Source of the DNA: Moesziomyces globuligerus
Lineage: Eukaryota; Basidiomycota; Ustilaginomycetes; Ustilaginales; Ustilaginaceae
Direction: 5' to 3'
DNA length: 64,000 bases
NCBI GenBank assembly: GCA_030849465.1
Contig: JARVLF010000010.1
Location: forward strand, 248,001-312,000
Position numbers and translations under genes: made by a program. Below are positions 1-9,897 of this stretch, one piece after another (the stretch's first letter is position 1; every line of letters starts with the position of its first letter). The notes under the pieces are model-generated. The model did no database searches and was not told the origin of the DNA. It worked only from the letters and a program-made list of their open reading frames with translations.

Positions 1-1527
1 CTCGATGACGACGCCGACGGCCTGTCCGGCAAGGATCATCCACGACGTATCCTCGTTGTTGTCGAGCAGGTAGAGCGTGATGATGATCTGGACGACGATG
101 TTGGTGACGATGCTGCCGAGCGAGACGCCGGCGAGGTCGTCCTTGTTCTTCCAGTGGCGCACGTCGGAGCTAAATGCGAGGAACTCGAAGAGGCTGTGCA
201 GGATCGACACGGCAATCGTCAGCGCGAGGAACCACGGATTGGTCTCGAGGAGCATGGTCTTGATCATGTCGATCTCGCCGCCGGTGACGCCGGCCTGCTT
301 GTCGAACGAATCGCCGAGCGCCGCCAGCATCTGGAACTTGAACCACGACGGATGGTAGAGGTGGATGTGCAGCGGCAGCGTGTGCACCGTCTCGTTGATC
401 GGATGCATGTGTTCCTTGAGCAGCCAAAAGTCGTTGGCGAAGACGGTCGGATAGCGCAGCACGTTGGTAGGCCGACCCGCCGCATACGCGCGCTCCAGTG
501 CCATCCGCGCCGTCGCATCGCTCGGCGCAGGAGCTTCGACCATCCCGCCCTCGCGGTCACGGACCACGGCCACGTGCTGCAGCAGAGGTGGCGGCAGCTG
601 GCTCAGCTGCACGCCCGCATCACCGCGATCCTGCACCAGCCCGAGCGTGAGGTTACCGTGCCAGTGCGCGCTGATCTTGGCCGGACCTTCGTCCTGGTCG
701 TCCGCGGTGGCGGTGGTGTTTTTGTCAAACAGGTTCTTCTCGCTGCGCTTGCGCTTCAGCGGAAGCAGGCGCGTGAGCATCTTCCTGCTTCGATACACCT
801 GCACCTCGGCGGGAGCTTGGTGGAGTGGGGTTCCCGAGGGCGTGAGGAGGATGTCTGCCCAGATGGAGCCGTTGTGCGCGCGGACGCGCTCGTCGAGCGC
901 GAGATCGAGGTCCACATCCTGCGCGAGCGACGTATCCACCAGACCGAGGCCGGACCACTTGACCGCGGCCATCGGCACGAGCTCACCGCCGGGAGAGCTG
1001 GACGGGTAGGTGACCAGCGGCGAGTCGCGCAGCGGGTCGTAGAGCAGATCGTCAAAGGCCTCGAAGGGGATCGCAGGTGCAGCGGCCAGACCTGCGTCCG
1101 GGATGAGATCCGACTGCTGCGTACGCACCATGTCCGCCGACGCAGCCGCCGACGACGAGATGAAGACGTACATGTCGACGATCGCCGAATCACCCCAGAT
1201 CGGCACGGCCACGTTTGCAGGCCCCTTGACTGCCGCGGCCGCCGAACCAAACGTCGCCGCCGATCCTGGCGCAAGGGACGTGCCAGCCGGAGACGCAGTG
1301 CCAGCCGAGGAGGACGGCTGGACGCTGCTGTTCGTTGCAGCGGGAGCTTTGCCCAAAAGTTTGCTAATGTATCCGCCGACGGGGCTCTTGGGGTTGGTGA
1401 CCGCATTGATGCCGGCGTAGATGAGGACCGCACGCGCGATCGACCACTTCCAGTCGGTGCGCGCCGCAGGCTGTTGGCCCGGCCTTGCCGCTGCCTGTCC
1501 ACCGGTACTCGCCGCAGTCGTCGACAT
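1..1527 (-). CDS. CLPTM1-family multi-pass membrane protein, C-terminus cut by the window edge
   Basis: An open frame runs from the ATG at 1527 to the left edge without a stop (509 codons seen). The order of conserved blocks fits the cleft-lip-and-palate transmembrane (CLPTM1) family: a short N-terminal segment, a lumenal region with IWGDSAIVDMYVFIS (about residues 109-123) and AHWHGNLTLGL, then NDFWLLKEHMHPINETV, then METN-like LLETNPWFLALTIAVSILHS leading into FEFLAFSSDVRHWKNK and IIITLYLLDNNEDTSWMIL just before the edge. Remaining membrane segments lie outside the window. Family members are ER/plasma-membrane proteins; human CLPTM1 retains GABA-A receptors in the ER and CLPTM1L acts in GPI-anchor lipid handling. 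Which role applies in a fungus is unknown. The start is the first ATG of the frame and gives a short Ala/Gly/Ser-rich N-terminus followed by a hydrophobic anchor, as in relatives. It lies downstream of MUB1 on the same strand, 282 bp away. Confidence 0.9.
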   Translation of the reverse strand, partial: MSTTAASTGGQAAARPGQQPAARTDWKWSIARAVLIYAGINAVTNPKSPVGGYISKLLGKAPAATNSSVQPSSSAGTASPAGTSLAPGSAATFGSAAAAVKGPANVAVPIWGDSAIVDMYVFISSSAAASADMVRTQQSDLIPDAGLAAAPAIPFEAFDDLLYDPLRDSPLVTYPSSSPGGELVPMAAVKWSGLGLVDTSLAQDVDLDLALDERVRAHNGSIWADILLTPSGTPLHQAPAEVQVYRSRKMLTRLLPLKRKRSEKNLFDKNTTATADDQDEGPAKISAHWHGNLTLGLVQDRGDAGVQLSQLPPPLLQHVAVVRDREGGMVEAPAPSDATARMALERAYAAGRPTNVLRYPTVFANDFWLLKEHMHPINETVHTLPLHIHLYHPSWFKFQMLAALGDSFDKQAGVTGGEIDMIKTMLLETNPWFLALTIAVSILHSLFEFLAFSSDVRHWKNKDDLAGVSLGSIVTNIVVQIIITLYLLDNNEDTSWMILAGQAVGVVIE

Positions 1528-1809
1528 CCTCTCGAATCCAGCGATCCGTGTTGAGAATCCAGATGGTCGTATCAATCCAACCCCCAAAGAGAAATGCACA
1601 GTCCAGTTGCGAGACGCTTTCTTCTCGGTCCACCACTGCTGGGCGCGCAAATTCCGAGCGCACGTGTCTCCATCCCCACGCGCAGAGCCTTGTCCACCAG
1701 ATCTCCATCCCGATTCAAGCACGCTCAAGCTCTCACTCGCAACCAACCACGCTGCACTGACATGTCCACTGAATGCAAGCTTCGCTTCACCTCGATTGCG
1801 TAAATGATA

Positions 1810-4800
1810 CTACAGCTCCATACTGATGTCGTCGCGGTCGTCCGCGTCGTCCAGAATCTCATCCTCAAACGACGCGAGCCTGGAATGCGCTGAGCTGCTG
1901 CGCCCTGCCTCCTCCGGCGCGCCCTCGGTGCGCATCGCGACGTCTTCCACACTCTGCGCTGCCACGCTGCCCTCGTATCCGCTCGTGCGGCGTGCGGGCG
2001 TCTGCGCCAATGGCGACGACACCATCGACAGTCGGTAGCCCTGCAGCGTCGAGGTCTCACCCATCGACTCGCCGTAGCCGAAGCGCGTGCCGTGGGCGCC
2101 AAACGCGCTGAAGCCGCTCGCCGAGCGCGGCTGGTGCAGACGGTGGTGCGGCTGCGGCGTCTGTCCGCGCATCGGCGGCCCGAAGGCAGCGCCGCCGTAC
2201 AGTCCAGCATACCTCGAGGCACGCGATGTCGCAGTCAGTTCCTCGTCGTCCGACCGAGCGCCCATGACCGCCTCCGACGACTCGCCGTAGCCCCCGGTTT
2301 CCGGCGACAGGGAGCGTTCAGGCGACGGCACCTCCGCTCGCACTTCCGCCAGTCGATGCTGCAGTCCGATTCCGTCCGGCTGGCGTGTCGCCCAGTGTCC
2401 GAGCATCTGGTCGATCTCGCCCGTCGCGAAATCCTGATCGCCCACGACACCCGGCGTGGCGCGTCCGCCCAGCGCCAGCTCGTCCTCCTCGCCGTTCTGC
2501 GACGCGATCATCGGCGGAGGCAGCGGTCGCCCTGCAAGATCGGTGCGCTGCGGCGCCTGGGGCGGAACCTCGCCCTCTCGCGCACGCAGACCCGCCGCTG
2601 CTGCTGCGGCTGCGAGGGCCGGATGAATGTCTTGCGTCTGCGCCAGTCGACGCTCCGTCTCGTCTTCGCTGACGTCGGAACCATCGACGGTATCGAGACT
2701 GGCCAGGCTCGTGACTCGGCGATCACGCAGATCCTGGCGCAGCATGGTCGAAGGCAGCCCCATCGAGCCAGGCAACATGCCGCGACGCGCGATACGAGGC
2801 GCTTCGACTCCGCTGTCTGCGATCGAGGTGCGCGACGAAGACGCAGAGTGTGAGGTGCTTCCGTTGGCTTGCATCGCGCCTTCTCCAGCGCCGATCGCAC
2901 CCGCATACGGAGAAGGCAGCATGCCCAGGCGTGGTGCGCCAGGTTGCGCTCTGCCGTGGGTCCAGGCATCATCCTCTTCGCCCATTGCATGTTCACTGGT
3001 GCCCGCCGCTTCCACGGAGGACGCCGAAGACGAGAACTGTCGGTGCATGCGGGAGGGCCCGCCATGCTGCTGCTCCGACGCGTCGTGCCTATCGCGGCCT
3101 CGGCCGTTGAGACCCAACATTGCGCCATTCGCCGCGTGCATCGTGCTCGGGACCGGCTGGCCGAACCCGGCATCTCCGCCTCGTGGATCGAGGCTCGAGT
3201 CGGGTGCATGCGTTTCAGGGACAGCTGCATCCAATCCATCCGTGCGGTCGCGCGACGACTGAACGGGGCGAGATCGCCTGTCACGGTGTTCGGAGCGCGA
3301 CGCGATCGCGTGAGACGACCCTTCCACGCCGTGGCCCGGACCATCCGATGCGCGTCGTCTGGTGCCTCCGGCGTGGCGGTCGATGCCGTCGAGGTTCATG
3401 TCGTCAGTGCGCGGGAGCCCGCCGCGAGCACCCGGATCGCGGAGAGGCTCGGCCGGCTCGTCCGGAAGGATATTGCCAAAAGCGGTCGTCTCGCCGGCGT
3501 GCGTGGCCACGGGAGCGATGCGCGGAGCCGCAACGCCCGCCTCCTGGCGCGCGTCGCGCTGCGACTCGCCAGCCTTTTCGCCTTCCTTCTCTTTCGCCTC
3601 GCCTTCGTCCGCCTTGGCACTGCACCAGAACCGATGCCCCATCTGCCAGCCTTTACTCTGGCACTGCTTGCTGCAGTATTTGGCCTTGCGGCATCGCCGG
3701 CACTTTGCAAACTCGCGCGGATACTCCTCCCACTTCCCGCAGAGCATGTTTGCACACTGTCGGATACCGCCTCGCGATTCGTCCTTGCGGCAGGCGTTGC
3801 GCATGATGACGCCAGCCCAGTACTGGATCTCCATCGAGAGGCGCGGAGCAGGGTAGGCGGAATTGCGCGACGATCGCAGCGTGAACTTTTCGGCGATGGA
3901 AAACACGTTGCGGCGTGGAGGCTCGGCAGGGTCCCAGCTCTTGTTGCGTTTGATCGCCTGCTCGAGCTCCTCGTTTTGCGCATCCAGCGGACCCATCAGT
4001 GATGGGCCGGTGAAGTCGGACGAGTGGAAGAGGATGCGGACGTGCGGGTACTTTGACAGATAGGCAAGCAACTGGAGGCTGAGGAGCACCTCTTCCTCCC
4101 GATAGACAACGTCGATGCCGGCGCGTGCGTTGGTATCCGCGAGGTTGCTGAGTTGCACCACTGCCGGATGAGCAGTGCCGGCATCCACAGCGGCTTGGGC
4201 TGTGCGGGCGGCTGCTGTACGTACGTCGTCGCGAGGAGCGCGCTGGTCGTGGCGTTGGTGTGGCTCGGCAGCCGTATGCGTGGACCGTTGGCGTCCCATG
4301 TGCACGCCATCGTGCTGGCTCGTCCTCGCAGTGGCGTTGCTCGCCTGACGGGAGTGGTGGGCCTGGTCGTGACTGTGGTGGTGGTGGTGGTGATGGTGAT
4401 GATGATGATGATGCTGGTGCTGGTATTGTTGCTGGTCATGGGTCATTGGCTCGTGGTTCTCCTGAGACGCACGGTGTTGGCGGTCAAGCAGCGAGCTGGC
4501 GCGGCTGGCTGCGTCTCGCGAGCCAACTTGTGCGGCGAGCGCGTTGGAGGCCGAGTTGGTGGAGGCGACGTCGCGGGAGCCCGTGGCGGTGGGAAAGCCG
4601 CGAGAGGGTCGGACGGTGTCCTGCCTTTCGAAGAGTGGCGGTGCGATGGCACTTGTTGGTCGATTCGGGGTGACGTAGCTTTGCGAGGGCAGAGGCGGCG
4701 AGTCGTTGCCGGATAAGGGAGCCAGGGCTCGACGGGCTGGGCGGGGAGTACGACGCTCTTCGATGTCCTCGTCGACCTCGATGTTGGAGGGTGCGCTGAT

Positions 4801-5973
4801 GGGTGCGTTGTCGGAGTCTGTGGAGCGGGCGGTGGAGAACTGGCCGGCGTCGATCTCGCTGTCGTCGGCGTCGTCAGCAAACATCTCTGCATCTTCAGCA
4901 CCGTCGGAACCGCTTCCACTGGCCTCGGCGGCATGGCTACGGAGGTCCTCGGCCGAACTCATGCCTGCGAGGTTGCGATCGTCGGTCTGCGCGGACGAGA
5001 GCGCGCGAGACGTGCCGTCGGGGCCGACGGCGGGTGCACCGCCAGACGAAGAGAGGGAGAGAGGGTCGATGCTATCGATGAGGGGCATGGCGGCATGGCC
5101 CTCGCGTGGATCGACGACGGGCATGGCTTGCGCTTGGGGTGGGAGGAAATCGTCGGCGCTGCTCTGAGCGTCCATGCCGGCAAAGACGGAGGAGCGGCGT
5201 GCAGCGACGGGATCCTCGAGCGGCGTGGTAGGCCGTGTCTCCGCTCGCAGATGACCGGGGATGTAGGATGCGCCGGTCATGTTGGAGGTAGGCTGTGCGA
5301 TGGCGCGGCCCGAGGATGCGTTGTTGGCCGTGGCGGCTGAATCGGTGCCATTGTGAGGCGAGGTGGCCGAGGTGGGGGTCGTTGCGAGGGCGTCTGGGGC
5401 GGGATGGAGACGCCGTGAGGGCGAGTGATCGACGGATGTGGCAGGAGCCACGGTCGCCGAGGCGGATTGGACGCTCTCGCGGCTGACACGGTCCTCGCGA
5501 CGCGTTTCGTGGCGGTGGTTGTGGAGAAGGGCGTCTTTGCGCCTCTCGTCCTTGAGCTTGTCCATGCTTCGGAGGTAGGATTCGAGCACGCGGATGGTGA
5601 CGGGGACCATGCCAGCCTCGACGACCCTGGTCCTGACGATCTCGCTGCCGCGGACGCCGATGTTGACGACGCACTGGAAGGCGAGGCTCCACTTCCAGAC
5701 GGCCTGCATCTCCTTGATGGAGACGGCGCGTGCCTGTGGAGAGGGGGTCTTGGGCACGGTGCGAAGGATGCGGATGAGACGCTCGAGGCCTCCATCGAGG
5801 GTGACCATCTCGCGGATGCGCGGCGATGTGGAGGTGAGGTATGCGAGATGGTTGAGCGAGTTGATGAGCGGGAGGGTGGCGGTGCAGTCGATGGCTCTGC
5901 GGTCATAGACGGCGGAGGAGATGCAAACGCTCGCCTTGTTCTGGGCGGGGTTGCAAAAGTTGGACTCCCTCAT
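1810..5973 (-). CDS. MUB1: MUB1/samB-like MYND zinc-finger protein
   Basis: The 1387-aa product opens with the highly conserved samB/Mub1 N-terminus: MRESNFCNPAQNKASVCIS, then AVYDRRAIDCTATLPLINSL and WKWSLAFQCVVNIGVRGSE within the first 140 residues. A MYND zinc finger lies at about residues 740-784, with Cys pairs in CANMLCGKW, CRRCRKAKYC and CQSKGW followed by GHRFWC. The remainder is low-complexity Ser/Ala/Gln-rich sequence, including a run of 14 His near residue 520-540. In budding yeast Mub1 partners the E3 ligase Ubr2 and Rad6 to destroy the proteasome regulator Rpn4; in Aspergillus samB affects morphogenesis and nuclear positioning. The frame stays open 24 nt upstream to another possible start, but the start at 5973 matches the family N-terminus exactly. 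The long tail after the MYND finger is larger than in ascomycete relatives. The gene carries a long leader with one short upstream ORF. Confidence 0.93.
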   Translation of the reverse strand: MRESNFCNPAQNKASVCISSAVYDRRAIDCTATLPLINSLNHLAYLTSTSPRIREMVTLDGGLERLIRILRTVPKTPSPQARAVSIKEMQAVWKWSLAFQCVVNIGVRGSEIVRTRVVEAGMVPVTIRVLESYLRSMDKLKDERRKDALLHNHRHETRREDRVSRESVQSASATVAPATSVDHSPSRRLHPAPDALATTPTSATSPHNGTDSAATANNASSGRAIAQPTSNMTGASYIPGHLRAETRPTTPLEDPVAARRSSVFAGMDAQSSADDFLPPQAQAMPVVDPREGHAAMPLIDSIDPLSLSSSGGAPAVGPDGTSRALSSAQTDDRNLAGMSSAEDLRSHAAEASGSGSDGAEDAEMFADDADDSEIDAGQFSTARSTDSDNAPISAPSNIEVDEDIEERRTPRPARRALAPLSGNDSPPLPSQSYVTPNRPTSAIAPPLFERQDTVRPSRGFPTATGSRDVASTNSASNALAAQVGSRDAASRASSLLDRQHRASQENHEPMTHDQQQYQHQHHHHHHHHHHHHHSHDQAHHSRQASNATARTSQHDGVHMGRQRSTHTAAEPHQRHDQRAPRDDVRTAAARTAQAAVDAGTAHPAVVQLSNLADTNARAGIDVVYREEEVLLSLQLLAYLSKYPHVRILFHSSDFTGPSLMGPLDAQNEELEQAIKRNKSWDPAEPPRRNVFSIAEKFTLRSSRNSAYPAPRLSMEIQYWAGVIMRNACRKDESRGGIRQCANMLCGKWEEYPREFAKCRRCRKAKYCSKQCQSKGWQMGHRFWCSAKADEGEAKEKEGEKAGESQRDARQEAGVAAPRIAPVATHAGETTAFGNILPDEPAEPLRDPGARGGLPRTDDMNLDGIDRHAGGTRRRASDGPGHGVEGSSHAIASRSEHRDRRSRPVQSSRDRTDGLDAAVPETHAPDSSLDPRGGDAGFGQPVPSTMHAANGAMLGLNGRGRDRHDASEQQHGGPSRMHRQFSSSASSVEAAGTSEHAMGEEDDAWTHGRAQPGAPRLGMLPSPYAGAIGAGEGAMQANGSTSHSASSSRTSIADSGVEAPRIARRGMLPGSMGLPSTMLRQDLRDRRVTSLASLDTVDGSDVSEDETERRLAQTQDIHPALAAAAAAAGLRAREGEVPPQAPQRTDLAGRPLPPPMIASQNGEEDELALGGRATPGVVGDQDFATGEIDQMLGHWATRQPDGIGLQHRLAEVRAEVPSPERSLSPETGGYGESSEAVMGARSDDEELTATSRASRYAGLYGGAAFGPPMRGQTPQPHHRLHQPRSASGFSAFGAHGTRFGYGESMGETSTLQGYRLSMVSSPLAQTPARRTSGYEGSVAAQSVEDVAMRTEGAPEEAGRSSSAHSRLASFEDEILDDADDRDDISMEL
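4374..4428 (-). repeat. CAC/CAT trinucleotide tract coding a poly-His run in MUB1
   Basis: Plus strand reads as GTG/ATG/CTG triplets, giving about 14 consecutive His codons on the minus strand flanked by Gln/His. A coding microsatellite that is likely length-polymorphic between strains. Confidence 0.85.
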
Positions 5974-7116
5974 GGTGAAAGTGGATGTGCCACGCACGCG
6001 ATCGGCAGCGTGCGGAGGGCGTCAGGCTGAATGAGAGGGAGCGCGACAAAGCTTTGCGAAAGCGACGATTTGAGGCCTGATACGGAGGATGGAGTTGCAG
6101 ACAGGCTGTGTAAGCCGAGACAGAGATAGCTGCGCGCGAGGTTCAGAGGCTGGTGGTGAGCATGGGGATGCCAAAAGTTGCTGTGCGATGGGGCGGCAGC
6201 AGAGCGATCGAGTGCTTGCTTGCAAGGCCTTTGCGTTGAGTCGATCGAGGCGCAATCCAGGCGAGCGGCAATGTGGTCGATGCGAGCAGGGTGACACGAA
6301 GCTGACTCGATGGCGGCGGTGGCAGCGTCGGCGGTGACGAAAGGTTGAAAACGTGGCGGTATGCTTGAAGCGCAGGAGCGAGCTGAAGGATGAAACGGGT
6401 ATGCTTTTGCCACGAAACGGAGAGACGAGGATGCTGATGCAGAAGCGGAGGCAGAGGCAGATGCAGATGCTGACGACGGAAGGCTGTGCGCTTGCGCGAT
6501 GAGCCCGAACGAGAGTGAAGTGGGATGGATGGCTAGGATGTGCTGAATGTGGTGGGTATGGCAGCGCTGAATGCAATGGAGCCGACGGAAGGTCAAATGT
6601 AAGTTGTCGGCGGTAGCGAGCGGTGAGGTAGCGAGAGGGAGAGGGGTGTCAAGGGGCTGATGCGATGTGATTTGCAGCTGCGGGCGGATGAGCGACACTC
6701 GGGCTGAGGGCAGCTGAGCTGTGGACCTGCCTAGCTGCCTAGCTGCCTGGCTGGCGGGCTGGCCGACGAGGGCTTTGGCCAGGGTCACGCACTCGAGGTC
6801 GTTCGCTCGCGTTCCGCCTCGGGGCCGCCGTCGCCGTGTGCAGGCGGGCTCAGCTGCGCTCAACCCGCTTGGCTGCTCGCGGCTCGCGGCTCGCGGCTCG
6901 CTGCTCGCTGCTTTGCTGCAAGCCAACTTGGCGCAGCTCACACACTCCGCTTTCCCGCCCAGTCGCGGGCGGCTCAGCCGAGACGCGCTGACGACTGGCT
7001 CCTCAGCCACCCAGCCAAATCCAAAATGCTCCCAAAAATCCCTCAATCCCCAGTCACAGCCTTCTCTCAGGCTGAGCACAGTCCGATGGCGGAAGGAGCG
7101 TCGTAAGTGCGACTTG
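5974..7116 (-). promoter_or_regulatory. Probable long MUB1 leader/promoter with one upstream ATG
   Basis: Reading away from the MUB1 start, the sense (minus) strand holds a single ATG (at 6163) until 7117, about 950 nt further upstream, while the plus strand of the same stretch has many ATGs. The sense strand is pyrimidine-rich. This asymmetry is what a long scanned 5' leader would show. Open frames on the minus strand here start only at non-ATG codons and were not called. The leader length is inferred, not measured. Confidence 0.5.
6143..6163 (-). promoter_or_regulatory. Upstream ORF of six codons (MLTTSL) before MUB1
   Basis: ATG at 6163, TGA at 6145-6143, ending about 170 nt before the MUB1 start codon. 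It is the only ATG in more than 1.1 kb of sense-strand sequence upstream of the gene, so it would be the first AUG met if the mRNA leader includes it. Regulation is inferred. Confidence 0.5.
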
Positions 7117-7980
7117 CATCCGAAACTGAGCTCATCGCTCAGCCACATGGACGATCGCCGTGTGTCGGCCAAGCAGTGAGGTACCTGGGGCGAACAGCAA
7201 AATCCGAGGCGAACCCAACCACCCGTGCTTGGCCTCCTTGGAGCTCGCTGGCGAACAGGCGAATTTCATTTGCAAATCCAGTCTACAGTCGGGTGCGCTC
7301 GTCATCTCGGGGCAACCGCGCCTTCACCTCCAGTCTCCGCCAAATCGCGTTCTGCTCGCGAATTTTCCCGATTCCGATTCCGATCCCATGCGCACCTCGT
7401 CGTCCTCGTCGTCCTCAGGTGCCACCTCTCCCTGCTCCTCTCACTCCCCTACCCTGCCCGCAAACACTCCAGCGATAGACGATGCTTGTTGCGAAAAGAG
7501 ATGGAAAATTCATGGATCGTCAAATGTGATCAGATACAGAGCCTGGAAGACGAAGCAGCAGGCCCTCGTCCTCCAGGCTATTGAGGGCGTCTCGCGCGCC
7601 AGCTGACAATCAGCGGCTGCACGGCGCAGATCGATAAAATGTGATGGAGAAAGACAAGGTGCGCGATCAGGAGGGAGGGGAAAATGCAGCGTTTACTCGT
7701 ACATGGGATAAGCGAATAGGCCGTGCTGGCGATCAGCGACGGCGGGGTCAAGTCTTGAAAAAGACGATAGCAGGAATGCCGTGTGGGCATCCATCGTTAG
7801 GACATCGTCGCACGCCGCCATCATCAGACGCAGCGGCACGACTCCAAAGTGGACAGTTGGATGAGCAGAGAGCATTAAAAAGAGTGTGGTTGCCACTTCG
7901 GTATCGTCGAGCCGCTGTTGGTTTGGATCAGGCTCGTCGTCGTCGAGTCGTCCCCTGTTGGGGGCGTTGCCCGGGCCAGC
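7117..7980. other. Gene-free stretch between MUB1 upstream region and cyclin 3' end
   Basis: No convincing coding frame on either strand. It should contain the distal MUB1 promoter and the 3' UTR of the cyclin gene, whose stop codon is at 7981. No RNA gene or repeat was recognised. Confidence 0.5.
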
Positions 7981-9897
7981 CTACTGAGCCGCCTGGCCGT
8001 TCTGGGCGGCAGCGGCCGCAGCTGCTGCGAGCAATGCGCTATGGTTCTGGTATGCCCAGTCGCGCGCAAAGACACTCGCCTTGAGGAACTTCTTGTTGGC
8101 GTACTTGCGGTACACAAACTGCTCCTCAAAGCCCGCATCCAGCAAACGCTCCAGCAGCAGATTGGCTCCGGGCACCAGCTGCTCCTCGGTGAAGTCCGAG
8201 TAGTAGACAAACGCGTCGTCCCACTCGCCTCCGAGCATCTTCTTGGCCAGGAACATGCCCACCGCTGCGATCAGGCTGGGGCGTGCACGCAGGAATCGGT
8301 GGTCCAGCAGCGCCAGCTCCATCAGGAACTTGGACAGCGTGCGCGTGCGGATGTCGTAGTCGTCCGCCTTAGAGATCCGGCGCACCCACGAGTAGGGCGA
8401 GCAGTACGAAGAGATGTTGAAGTCGAGCGTCGACAGGATGATGCGCTCGCCCTTGAGGATCTCCTCTTGCGAGTAGCCTCCCTCGGTCATGAAGACAAAC
8501 TCCTTGACGCTCGGTGCCAGGATCTCCTCGTACTTGGCCGCGATGAACATGGCCGTGACGCCGACGAGCTGCAGCTTGGCCAGGCTCACGACGCGCACGC
8601 TGAGGAAGCGATCCACCACGTTGATCGCGATCCACAGCGTCTCTGGCAGCATGTGATAGCGCATGTGCACCTGAAGCAGCCAGTCCACCAGCGTCGCGCG
8701 CATGTGCCAGTGGATCTCGCTCTGGAAGTCCATGTAGTTGGGATTCGCCATCGTCTCGCGCTCGCATCGCGCCATGTAGCCAAAGATCTCGTTCGAGTAC
8801 TCGGCCACCATGCTCGTGTCGCGCACCTCGTCCGGGTCCAGTCCCATGATGATCAGCTCGTCTTCGTGAGCTGCCAGGTCCGCGGAGAGCTGCCCGGCTG
8901 CCACCGCCTCGGCCCTTTGCGCTTGCGCACGCACCGCTCGCGGCTGGATCACTTCGTCTTGATAACGCGACTTGATGAGCGCCACCTTACGACGCGCTGC
9001 CTCCTCAAGCTCGGGATGCAGCGAGACGAGACCCTCGGGGTCAATGTTGAAGTCGAGCAGGTCGCCATCCTCGGCCGATGTGACGCTTTCCGGGCGGGCG
9101 GATGCTCCGAGTCGTTCCGATTCGAGCCAGCTCGCCTGGCCGGCATCCACATCGTCGTCAGCAGTGTCGTCGTCGCTGCTCGATGTTGAGTCGACGTCCG
9201 ACATCTCTTCCTCGTCCACCTCGTTCTGGTGGCTGGCCACGTCTTCAAGTTCCGCATCGTCGTCGGCACGGACCTGAGCTGCGCTGCCTCCAGCTAGCCT
9301 ATGGCCCACCTGAGCCGAGGTAGAGCCCTGGAAAGGTGGGAGGAGCCGAGGCGCTTCGACTTCCATGGATTGAACGCCTCCCGTGACCAGGTCCCTCTGT
9401 TCGGACACGGATCGAGTGATCCCGGGCAATCGTTCTTCTGTGGTAGATCGAGATCGCGCATCCCGCAGGCGCGTCATGCTCTTTGTGTGTTGGGAGCGGA
9501 GGCCATTTTGTCCTGGAGCGAGCTTGGCCGTGCCGTCAGCCTGGACGCGAACCAGGCCGGCACGGTTGCTGACATCGGAGAGAGCGGCGCGTTGAGGAAC
9601 GCCTCTGGAGTCTGACCGAAGCTTGCCAGCGGCGGCTACGCCAACGACTTTCTGGCCCTTGGCTTTCGCCAGATGACTGGACGAAGCTTCGGTGAGGTGG
9701 ATGCGATCGCCACTGCGAGAGGCTGGAATGCCTCCGGGTCGCGCGATACGGGATCGGGTCGCCGCAGGCTGCTAGCGAGCAAGAGCAAAGACGGCATCAC
9801 GAGTCCGTTTGGGGGAAGTCAGTCTTCGGCCAGGGGTTAGGAAAGGACGAGGCGAGCGAAGGGAGGATGAACATACCCTGACAGCAGGTTGAGCCAT
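7981..9897 (-). CDS. B-type mitotic cyclin, two exons
   Basis: Exon 1 (9877-9897) encodes only seven residues, MAQPAVR. A 105-nt intron (9772-9876) follows, with donor GTATGT, a CTAAC branch-type site and acceptor CTAG (a CAG three nt later is an equally in-frame alternative). Exon 2 runs 7981-9771; the protein is about 603 aa. Near the N-terminus sits a destruction box, RAALSDVSN (about residues 71-79), the APC/C degron that ends B-cyclin life at anaphase. The C-terminal half has two cyclin folds: MRATLVDWLLQVHMRYHMLP, ETLWIAINVVDRFLS, KLQLVGVTAMFIAAKYEEI (first box) and FNISSYCSPYSWVRRIS onward (second box). It activates the Cdk1 kinase for S/M-phase entry. Smuts have two B cyclins (Clb1, Clb2); I cannot decide which this is. 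Taking the first ATG of exon 2 (9477) would lose the destruction box. Confidence 0.93.

Noticed and set aside
154..1554. Plus-strand 466-codon frame opposite CLPTM1
   Set aside because: Arg/His-rich antisense shadow of a clear membrane-protein frame; no domain.
5970..7172. Minus-strand 400-codon frame upstream of MUB1
   Set aside because: Ser/Leu-rich translation of a pyrimidine-rich leader, overlaps the MUB1 start, and the sense strand inside it has almost no ATG.
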